From Alphaproteobacteria bacterium (GTDB lineage: Bacteria; Pseudomonadota; Alphaproteobacteria; Micropepsales; Micropepsaceae): DNA of 19,900 nucleotides. Made by a program: the position numbers and the translations under genes. Below the pieces are notes generated by a model. It did not search any database. It worked only from the letters and a program-made list of their open reading frames with translations, and was not told the DNA's origin. Where the stretch lies: the NCBI GenBank assembly GCA_028869725.1, contig JAGWRJ010000874.1, positions 1-19,900 of the forward strand, in the 5' to 3' direction. Of this stretch, positions 15,064-19,900 are shown piece by piece; within the stretch, counting starts at the first letter, position 1; every line of letters starts with the position of its first letter.

Positions 15064-15435
15064 TTACTTTGGACGCTTCGCGCCATAAAGCGAACGGCGC
15101 TGCTTACGGTCCTTAACGCCCTGCGTGTCGAGCACGCCGCGAATAATGTGGTAGCGGACACCAGGAAGGTCCTTCACACGGCCGCCACGAATTAGAACCA
15201 CCGAGTGCTCCTGAAGATTATGCCGCTCGCCAGGAATGTAACTCACTACTTCAAAACCGTTCGTCAGACGAACCTTGGCGACTTTCCGCAAAGCCGAGTT
15301 CGGCTTCTTCGGGGTCGTGGTATAGACGCGCGTGCACACGCCTCGCTTCTGCGGAGATCCGGTAAGCGCGGGCACCTTATTGCGCTTGGCTTTGTCCGAG
15401 CGCGGCTTGCGGATCAACTGGTTGATCGTCGGCAT
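15064..15435 (-). CDS. rpsL: 30S ribosomal protein S12, with Arg at residue 71
   Basis: S12 lines the decoding centre and controls accuracy. The 123-aa product runs from the ATG at 15435 (MPTINQLIRKPRSDKAKRNK). A longer in-frame reading starting at 15489 has a non-conserved N-terminus that begins in the leader hairpin and was rejected. Lys43 (TTTPKKPNSALRK) and Lys88 (GGRVKDLPGV) match the streptomycin-sensitive form, and Asp89, the beta-methylthiolation site, is present. In the segment SYIPGERHNLQEHS, residue 71 is Arg (codon CGG, 15223-15225), where I expect Gly (GEGHNLQEHS) in nearly all bacteria. It is the first gene of the superoperon. Confidence 0.98.
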   Translation of the reverse strand: MPTINQLIRKPRSDKAKRNKVPALTGSPQKRGVCTRVYTTTPKKPNSALRKVAKVRLTNGFEVVSYIPGERHNLQEHSVVLIRGGRVKDLPGVRYHIIRGVLDTQGVKDRKQRRSLYGAKRPK

Positions 15436-15451
15436 TCTGTCTTCCCTGGCA

Positions 15452-15466
15452 GCCGGCCCGGCCGGC
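15452..15466 (-). promoter_or_regulatory. GC-rich palindrome beside the rpsL start
   Basis: The 15-mer GCCGGCCCGGCCGGC is a perfect inverted repeat with a single central base and could form a 6-bp stem with a 3-nt loop in the transcript. It ends 16 nt before the rpsL ATG, directly before the AGGGA Shine-Dalgarno. It could modulate initiation, or it could be a by-product of GC richness. Confidence 0.3.
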
Positions 15467-15471
15467 ATATG

Positions 15472-15508
15472 CAAAAACAACATAGCCAACCCCCAACGGG
15501 GGCTGGCT
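15472..15508 (-). terminator. Terminator-like hairpin with U-rich tract in the rpsL leader (candidate attenuator)
   Basis: On the transcript AGCCAGCCCCC pairs with GGGGGUUGGCU through 11 continuous pairs (one G-U) around a GUU loop (15508-15484). It is followed by AUGUUGUUUUUG (down to 15472). GC-rich stem plus U-rich tract is the form of an intrinsic terminator. It lies between the candidate promoter at 15625-15653 and rpsL, so it would act as a leader attenuator rather than as the end of a gene. It could also stop read-through from the MAPEG gene upstream. The interrupted U-tract suggests partial termination. Confidence 0.55.
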
Positions 15509-15624
15509 TCCCGAAGCGGAGGATCAGGCGCTAAGACGCCCGATCGCGCTTACCAAAGCTCTCGTACTGGTCTTCCTGACAACGTTTCGACGGACGCCGA
15601 CAGCCTGTCTACAGAAGGTGGCGG

Positions 15625-15653
15625 TATATATCCGCGAGGCCACGCAGGGTCAA
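15625..15653 (-). promoter_or_regulatory. Sigma-70-type promoter for the rpsL superoperon
   Basis: The minus strand carries TTGACC (15653-15648; 5 of 6 matches to TTGACA) and TATATA (15630-15625; 5 of 6 to TATAAT), separated by exactly 17 bp. The predicted transcription start is near 15618, giving a leader of about 180 nt before rpsL. It is the best promoter-like match I saw in the window and is placed where the housekeeping promoter of the str block belongs. Confidence 0.72.
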
Positions 15654-15657
15654 GCGG

Positions 15658-15680
15658 AGACAGGAAATTTCTTACTGTCT
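15658..15680 (-). other. Inverted repeat after the MAPEG gene
   Basis: AGACAG (15658-15663) and CTGTCT (15675-15680) form a 6-bp stem with an 11-nt AT-rich loop. It begins about 15 nt after the MAPEG stop and lies just upstream of the rpsL -35 box. It could be a weak terminator for the MAPEG transcript or a protein-binding site at the promoter. No U-tract follows. Confidence 0.25.
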
Positions 15681-15694
15681 AAGGACCCCGGCTG

Positions 15695-16105
15695 CTAGAG
15701 CGCGAGAACCGCCCGCACCGCCATGACCATCAATACCAATGTAGACATCGCAAATATTGTGAAGCGGAGCGGCACCCGATTTACCGTGCACTGCACCAAG
15801 GTGTGGATGACCCGGAGACCAACGTAAGCCCATGCCAGTCCTACAAAGATGGGGTCAACAAGCCCGGCCAGGTAAATATAGAATGTGAGGGCATAGAAAA
15901 TGGTCGGCTGCTCCATCAGGTGGTTATAATTGTCCGCCACCCGTCGGACCTCGCTGGGCAAAATATCCAACGATCCCGGATGCATAGCCGCATTGGGATC
16001 AAGCTTGGCCCGCTGCATCGCCGGAATGCGGGTCGCATACATCCAAATCCAAACCAGCAGGCTGAGACAGACGAGCGCCAGAACAGGCGTAAGCATCGAA
16101 TTCAT
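15695..16105 (-). CDS. MAPEG-family small membrane protein
   Basis: The 136-aa product looks like a member of the MAPEG superfamily (membrane-associated proteins in eicosanoid and glutathione metabolism), in the subgroup common in alphaproteobacteria. It has four hydrophobic segments, at about residues 4-23, 67-84, 86-106 and 112-134, and the polar segment EVRRVADNYNHLMEQPTIFY just before the second helix, which resembles the family's conserved loop. Some MAPEG proteins use glutathione, but no substrate can be assigned here. A GGGAGGG Shine-Dalgarno lies 7-8 nt before the ATG. It is divergent from the siderophore receptor and upstream of the rpsL promoter on the same strand. Confidence 0.8.
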   Translation of the reverse strand: MNSMLTPVLALVCLSLLVWIWMYATRIPAMQRAKLDPNAAMHPGSLDILPSEVRRVADNYNHLMEQPTIFYALTFYIYLAGLVDPIFVGLAWAYVGLRVIHTLVQCTVNRVPLRFTIFAMSTLVLMVMAVRAVLAL

Positions 16106-16174
16106 GTGAAGCCCTCCCCGATTCTCAGCAGCCTATGCCGAGTCGGCCCCTTTTCGACACGAAGCTAGGAAAAT

Positions 16175-16191
16175 ATGCGACTAAGTCGCAT
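16175..16191. promoter_or_regulatory. Perfect 17-bp palindrome, candidate Fur-family operator
   Basis: ATGCGACTAAGTCGCAT is a perfect inverted repeat with 8-bp arms around one A. Its 15-bp core TGCGACT-A-AGTCGCA has the 7-1-7 layout of a Fur box (TGATAAT-n-ATTATCA). It keeps T1, G2, A5, T7 and their symmetric partners while differing at the inner positions. It lies in the divergent region between MAPEG and the receptor, and its last base is the first base of a TTGACG -35 candidate on the plus strand. Iron-dependent repression of the receptor is an inference from this placement. Confidence 0.5.
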
Positions 16192-16220
16192 TGACGAACA
16201 GCGTCAAGGCGGTTTACATT
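16191..16220 (+). promoter_or_regulatory. Possible promoter of the siderophore-receptor operon
   Basis: TTGACG (16191-16196) and TACATT (16215-16220; 4 of 6 matches to TATAAT) are separated by 18 bp, with the receptor ATG about 36 nt further on. The -10 is weak. It overlaps the palindrome at its upstream edge, which would suit repression. Confidence 0.35.
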
Positions 16221-16223
16221 TAT

Positions 16224-16245
16224 TTGCAATTGACACTCACTATTA
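16224..16245 (+). promoter_or_regulatory. Second, weaker Fur-box-like element
   Basis: The stretch starting TTGCAATTGACACTCACTAT, 11 nt before the receptor start codon, resembles Fur boxes of the TTGCAAATGAGAATCATTATCA kind as I recall them from proteobacteria, matching at roughly 17 of 22 positions. The symmetry is imperfect. If real, it would give a second operator downstream of the -10. The comparison is from memory and needs a motif scan. Confidence 0.3.
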
Positions 16246-16255
16246 AAAGACACCC

Positions 16256-18481
16256 ATGACATCGGCACAAACCGCGCGGTCACGCCTGCTAGGAACTGCC
16301 GGGCTCGGCGTCAGCTCCACTATGGCTGTCGTCGGTACCGCCTTCGCCCATGGCCCTAGCGCTGCGCTACTGAGCGACGACCAGATAGAAACCGTCAACA
16401 TCACGGCTAACCACAGCTCACTCGACAAGGTCACTCGGGAGATCCTGAACACTCCGCAGTCCATCAACCTCATCCCCCTGCAGGTGATCCAACAGCAGGG
16501 CACGACCTCCGTGGAACAGGCTCTCAAGAATGTGCCAGGCATCACACTCAACGCCGGCGAAGGGGGAGCCCATGGCGACACCGTGAACCTGCGCGGATTT
16601 TCTGCCAGCGACGACTTTTTCCTCGATGGCCTCAGGGATACCGGCTTCTACACCCGCGACAGCTTCGATGCCGAAGCGATCGAAATTTACAAGGGGCCGG
16701 CCTCAACCTTGTTTGGCCGCGGCTCCACCGGAGGGGTGATCAATCAGGTCAGCAAGACACCCAAACTTGAGCGGAGCCTTGATGGCACGGTGACCCTCGG
16801 CACCAACGACGAACAGCGTGAAACCGCCGACATCGATCTGCCCTTCAGTGACACCGGTGCGATGCGTCTCAACCTTATGGACGAGAGCGCACATGTCGAC
16901 GGCCGGCCATTTACGCGTATCCGACGCTTCGGTATCGCGCCCTCACTCGCGCTCGGGCTGTCTACGCCTACGACCTTTATCCTGTCCTATTACCACGAGA
17001 CCGAAAACAACATTCCCGATCCCGGCATTCCCTTCCTCTTCGGCAAACCTGCACCCGTCAAGCACAATGTCTTTTATGGCCTGCCCGAAGACGATCGCTG
17101 GAAGACCGACGTCAATATCCTCACCGCGCGTTACAGCCACCGCTTCTCGGCCATCTCGATCACCGACAAGGCGCGCTACGGCTCCTATGACTACAATAAC
17201 CCGATTACAGCGCCTCATTTCGGTACGGCCAATTGCTACCAAGACGCCTCCCCTTTCGCCGGCGCCCCACTATGCACCGGCGCGCCCCAGGACATTCCAG
17301 TCACCGCAACCAATCCACTGCTTCCTATCCCGGGGATGCCGCTCACCGACGTATATGTGACTCGCGACCGGCCGAGCTCGTCAGCCCATGTGCAAACATT
17401 GATGAATGAAATCGATGGCACCGCCCATTTTGACACGGATTCATGGCATCACACACTGGTCGGCGGCATCGAGATGGATCGCGAAGAAGCGGACGTGGTT
17501 CGCTTTGCCAACCAAGACAGCCAGATTGTCGCGGTACCGTTGCTCGATCCAAATCCCTTTGAAGCCTTTCCGGGACATCAGACGCAGATCACTCAACGTC
17601 CCAGCACTGTTGTCAGCACCATCGGCGTTTATGCGATCGATACAGTCGCAGTCTCTACGCATTGGAGTATGACCGCGGCGTTGCGCGAAGATCGCTTTGC
17701 CGCCCATTATCGCGAACCGAATACCAATACCCATTTCAATCATGTCGACTGGGTCTTCAATCCTCGCCTTGCGCTCATGTTTACGCCCGATCAGATCCAG
17801 AGCTACTACTTCTCTTATGGCACGTCGTATGATCCCTCGGCGGAAAACCTTTCGCTGTCTGCACGCACAGCCGATCTCGGACCGGAGAGAGATCGCACCT
17901 TTGAACTAGGAGGCAAGCAGAAAATCGCGCATGGCAAGCTATCGTTGACGGAGGCCGTATTCGACACGGAAATGACCAACGCTCGCATCGCCGATCCATT
18001 TAATCCAACCTTGCAGGCATTGGCCGGCCAGCTCACCGTGCGCGGTCTGGAACTGGATGCCGCTGGTCATATTACTCCACGTTGGGAAATACTCGCGGGC
18101 TACGCCTATCTTGATGGCAGCTCTGTCGGCCTGTTCGGCGCTGGTGCGCATGGCCCCATCCCCAATACTGCGCGTGATCAAGCCAACATTTGGACAACAT
18201 ACGCCTTTAGTGCGGACTGGGAAGGTGGACTTGGTGCAAATTACATTAGCCGCCGCGCCGCCTTCAAGAATACCACGGGCGACGCAGTCGTGCCCGGCTA
18301 CGTCACGTTTGACACCTTGATTTCCTATAAACTCAGCCGACACCTCACCTTGCGCCTCAACGGCTACAATCTGCTTGATACGCATTACTACGCAAACGTC
18401 TACTATGTGAGTGCGGCAGAGAACCACGTGGTCCCGGGCGCTGGCCGAACGTTCGCAGTGACACTAGCCGTGGCTTTGTGA
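16256..18481 (+). CDS. TonB-dependent siderophore receptor, Fiu/PiuA-like
   Basis: This 741-aa outer-membrane receptor is likely to import ferric siderophores, probably catecholate-type by analogy with Fiu, using TonB-ExbB-ExbD energy. Residues 1-31 look like a signal peptide ending AFA. A TonB-box-like ETVNIT lies at 45-50. The plug domain spans about 66-170 with TPQSINLIPLQVI, SVEQALKNVPGI, VNLRGFSASDDFFLDGLRD, EIYKGPASTLFGRGSTGGVINQVSK. The rest is a 22-strand barrel ending GAGRTFAVTLAVAL, without the terminal aromatic residue typical of outer-membrane barrels. Cys327 and Cys340 probably form a loop disulfide. The Shine-Dalgarno is weak. The stop overlaps the PiuC-like start (TGATG). The exact siderophore cannot be told from sequence. 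Confidence 0.93.
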   Translation: MTSAQTARSRLLGTAGLGVSSTMAVVGTAFAHGPSAALLSDDQIETVNITANHSSLDKVTREILNTPQSINLIPLQVIQQQGTTSVEQALKNVPGITLNAGEGGAHGDTVNLRGFSASDDFFLDGLRDTGFYTRDSFDAEAIEIYKGPASTLFGRGSTGGVINQVSKTPKLERSLDGTVTLGTNDEQRETADIDLPFSDTGAMRLNLMDESAHVDGRPFTRIRRFGIAPSLALGLSTPTTFILSYYHETENNIPDPGIPFLFGKPAPVKHNVFYGLPEDDRWKTDVNILTARYSHRFSAISITDKARYGSYDYNNPITAPHFGTANCYQDASPFAGAPLCTGAPQDIPVTATNPLLPIPGMPLTDVYVTRDRPSSSAHVQTLMNEIDGTAHFDTDSWHHTLVGGIEMDREEADVVRFANQDSQIVAVPLLDPNPFEAFPGHQTQITQRPSTVVSTIGVYAIDTVAVSTHWSMTAALREDRFAAHYREPNTNTHFNHVDWVFNPRLALMFTPDQIQSYYFSYGTSYDPSAENLSLSARTADLGPERDRTFELGGKQKIAHGKLSLTEAVFDTEMTNARIADPFNPTLQALAGQLTVRGLELDAAGHITPRWEILAGYAYLDGSSVGLFGAGAHGPIPNTARDQANIWTTYAFSADWEGGLGANYISRRAAFKNTTGDAVVPGYVTFDTLISYKLSRHLTLRLNGYNLLDTHYYANVYYVSAAENHVVPGAGRTFAVTLAVAL

Positions 18482-19164
18482 TGCTTGTGCACCTTCCTGC
18501 CGTTTTGAGCCTCGACGAACTGGCCATAATACGCGTGGCTCTGGCTGACGCCCCATGGGCGGACGGACGGCTAACTGCTGGGCATCAGTCCGCTCGAGCC
18601 AAACGCAATCTCCAACTTCCTGAAGAGTGCCAAACGGCGCGCACTTTAGCAGAACTCGTGCTCCGTGCGCTGGAGCGCAACGGTCAGTTCATGGCCGCGG
18701 CCTTGCCCCGTCATGTTTTTCCTCCCTTATTCAATCGCTACAACGAAGGCATGGAGTTTCGCCTTCATGTGGATAATGCAATTCGTTATCGGCACGACAG
18801 TGCACATCGCCTACGTACCGACGTCTCCGCAACGATCTTTCTGTCGAATAGCTCAGACTACGATGGTGGAGAGCTCGTAATCGAAGATACCTATGGGACC
18901 CACACGGTAAAGTTACCTGCCGGCGATATGGTTCTGTATCCCGCGACGAGTCTACACCGGGTGACCGCGGTTACCCGTGGACGTCGGGACGCTGCGTTTC
19001 TCTGGGTTCAGAGCATGGTTCAGGATGACAGTGAGCGGACGCTGCTGTTCAACCTGGACCGCGCAATTCAGGATCTTGCGCACGTCACCCCCGCACAGAG
19101 CAGCGCCCTTTTGCAGTTGACTGCATGCTACCACAATCTCGTGCGCAAATGGGCACAGATGTGA
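18481..19164 (+). CDS. piuC: Fe(II)/2-oxoglutarate dioxygenase, PiuC/YbiX type (PKHD hydroxylase family)
   Basis: The 227-aa product belongs to the PKHD-type hydroxylases, close in length to E. coli YbiX (225 aa). Conserved elements are FNRYNEGMEFRLHVDNAIR, with the iron ligands His96 and Asp98; DVSATIFLSNSSDYDGGELVIED; and LPAGDMVLYPATSLHRVTAVTRGRRDAAFLWVQSMV, with His159 as third ligand and Arg169 as probable 2-oxoglutarate ligand. The native substrate is unknown in this family; genetic linkage to Fiu/PiuA receptors points to siderophore processing or iron sensing. The ATG at 18481 shares one base with the receptor stop and has no clear Shine-Dalgarno, so translation is probably coupled. 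A GTG one codon earlier is in frame. Confidence 0.93.
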   Translation: MLVHLPAVLSLDELAIIRVALADAPWADGRLTAGHQSARAKRNLQLPEECQTARTLAELVLRALERNGQFMAAALPRHVFPPLFNRYNEGMEFRLHVDNAIRYRHDSAHRLRTDVSATIFLSNSSDYDGGELVIEDTYGTHTVKLPAGDMVLYPATSLHRVTAVTRGRRDAAFLWVQSMVQDDSERTLLFNLDRAIQDLAHVTPAQSSALLQLTACYHNLVRKWAQM

Positions 19165-19898
19165 CCTCTCTCCGGCTTTGGCGCATGGCTGCACTATCAA
19201 TGATGTGCGAAGAGCAGCGCAAATCTGCTCTTACTGGAAAAGACGCCACACTCTGGATCCGGGCTGCAGCCGAAAGTGGAGTGTGCGTAGCCCAGCTACT
19301 TTTGGGTCGCATGCTGCTCGCTGGCGTCGGTGTGGCCAAAGACGAAGCCGCCGCTAAGTTCTGGTTTGAGCGTGCGGCACACGCCGGTGATCCGGACGCG
19401 CGCAATATGTTGGGTCGATGCTATGAAAGTGGCTGGGGTACACTCCGGGATCCCGTCGAGGCAGCCAGGCATTACGCGATTTCTGCCCAGTTCGGCTGCA
19501 CCTGGGCGCAATATAATCTTGGCCATCTTTATCTTAATGGCATTGGCGTGCGACGCCACCCGCCCGCCGCCTATCTACTGTATCTCCAGGCCGCACAACA
19601 TGGTCATGAGCGCGCAATGAACCTTGTCGGTCGCTGCCACGAACAGGGCTGGGGCTGTGCAATGGATCGCATGCAAGCAAGGCGTTGGTATAAGAAATCT
19701 GCCCAGTGTGGCTATTTTCGAGGAGCATACAACTTTGCAAGCATTCTCGTAGAAGATGGGTGCCTTGCTGGAGCCATTTACTGGTTCAGTCGAGCAATAG
19801 GAGGCGCCCCGGAGCCTACGCGCACATTTATGCTCAGTTCACTTTCGTGCTCCGACCAACCTCTGATTCAAGCACTGGCAAGCAACCTATCCAAATAA
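19149..19898 (+). CDS. Sel1-repeat (TPR-like) protein of the piuA-piuC locus
   Basis: With this start the product is 249 aa. It contains about five Sel1-like repeats, near residues 47-80, 82-115, 119-152, 155-188 and 191-220, with the pattern A..LG..Y..G.G...D...A..W...AA..G (for example ARNMLGRCYESGWGTLRDPVEAARHYAISAQFG). Sel1 repeats form helical solenoids for protein contacts. No signal peptide or membrane helix is visible, so a cytoplasmic place is likely. The start is uncertain: in-frame ATGs at 19125 and 19185 and a GTG at 19161 that overlaps the piuC stop are alternatives, and all but the ATG at 19185 overlap piuC. A Sel1 gene next to piuC is also known in Pseudomonas, which supports a shared but undefined role. 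The TAA ends at 19898. Confidence 0.85.
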   Translation: MGTDVTSLRLWRMAALSMMCEEQRKSALTGKDATLWIRAAAESGVCVAQLLLGRMLLAGVGVAKDEAAAKFWFERAAHAGDPDARNMLGRCYESGWGTLRDPVEAARHYAISAQFGCTWAQYNLGHLYLNGIGVRRHPPAAYLLYLQAAQHGHERAMNLVGRCHEQGWGCAMDRMQARRWYKKSAQCGYFRGAYNFASILVEDGCLAGAIYWFSRAIGGAPEPTRTFMLSSLSCSDQPLIQALASNLSK

Positions 19899-19900
19899 CC

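Noticed and set aside
15436..15489. Extended S12 N-terminus or a short leader peptide starting at 15489
   Set aside because: It begins with a TTG inside the leader hairpin, lacks a Shine-Dalgarno, and adds residues absent from S12 proteins. MPTINQ at 15435 is the canonical start.
1..19900. CRISPR array, prophage, insertion sequence, tRNA or rRNA
   Set aside because: No regularly spaced repeats, transposase or phage genes, terminal inverted repeats or tRNA-like cloverleaf segments were noticed on either strand.

Overview
The window suggests an alphaproteobacterium; genus is not resolvable by eye. The clues are an unbroken str-S10-spc ribosomal superoperon in one run, a C-minus (non-zinc) S14 of 101 aa, a 156-aa S7, an L14 and L16 of typical alphaproteobacterial sequence, and a fairly GC-rich base composition. 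There are no tRNA or rRNA genes, CRISPR arrays, insertion sequences or phage genes in view. No gene-free stretch exceeds about 205 bases.

Region 1 (1-15435, all on the minus strand) is the translation superoperon. Read in the direction of transcription it runs rpsL, rpsG, fusA, tuf (str block); rpsJ, rplC, rplD, rplW, rplB, rpsS, rplV, rpsC, rplP, rpmC, rpsQ (S10 block); rplN, rplX, rplE, rpsN, rpsH, rplF, rplR, rpsE, rpmD, rplO and a 3'-truncated secY (spc block). Most junctions are under 25 nt, and several genes overlap (TGATG, ATGA, or 8 nt), which suggests translational coupling. The only larger gaps are fusA-tuf (92 nt), tuf-rpsJ (133 nt) and rplO-secY (156 nt). The last two hold clear stem-loops without a U-tract, as expected for RNA control or processing sites inside a long operon. 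A good sigma-70-type promoter lies upstream of rpsL, followed by a leader of about 180 nt with a terminator-like hairpin plus U-rich tract, a candidate attenuator for the whole cluster.

Region 2 (15695-16105, minus strand) is a small four-helix membrane protein of the MAPEG type, upstream of the rpsL promoter on the same strand.

Region 3 (16256-19898, plus strand) is an iron-uptake module: a Fiu/PiuA-like TonB-dependent siderophore receptor, a PiuC/YbiX-type Fe(II)/2-oxoglutarate dioxygenase, and a Sel1-repeat protein. All three overlap at their ends and are probably one transcript. The order resembles fiu-ybiX of E. coli and the piuA-piuC-Sel1 gene set of Pseudomonas. The 150-nt divergent region between MAPEG and the receptor holds a perfect 17-bp palindrome with 7-1-7 architecture around its core. 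It abuts a candidate -35 box and is a plausible Fur-family operator.

Most of the window is conserved core genome. The points worth a second look are the RNA structures (rpsL leader, rplO-secY, tuf-rpsJ), an Arg in place of the usual Gly at residue 71 of S12, charged extensions on L5, L22 and L15, and the control region of the iron module. I found no convincing novel defence or mobile system.
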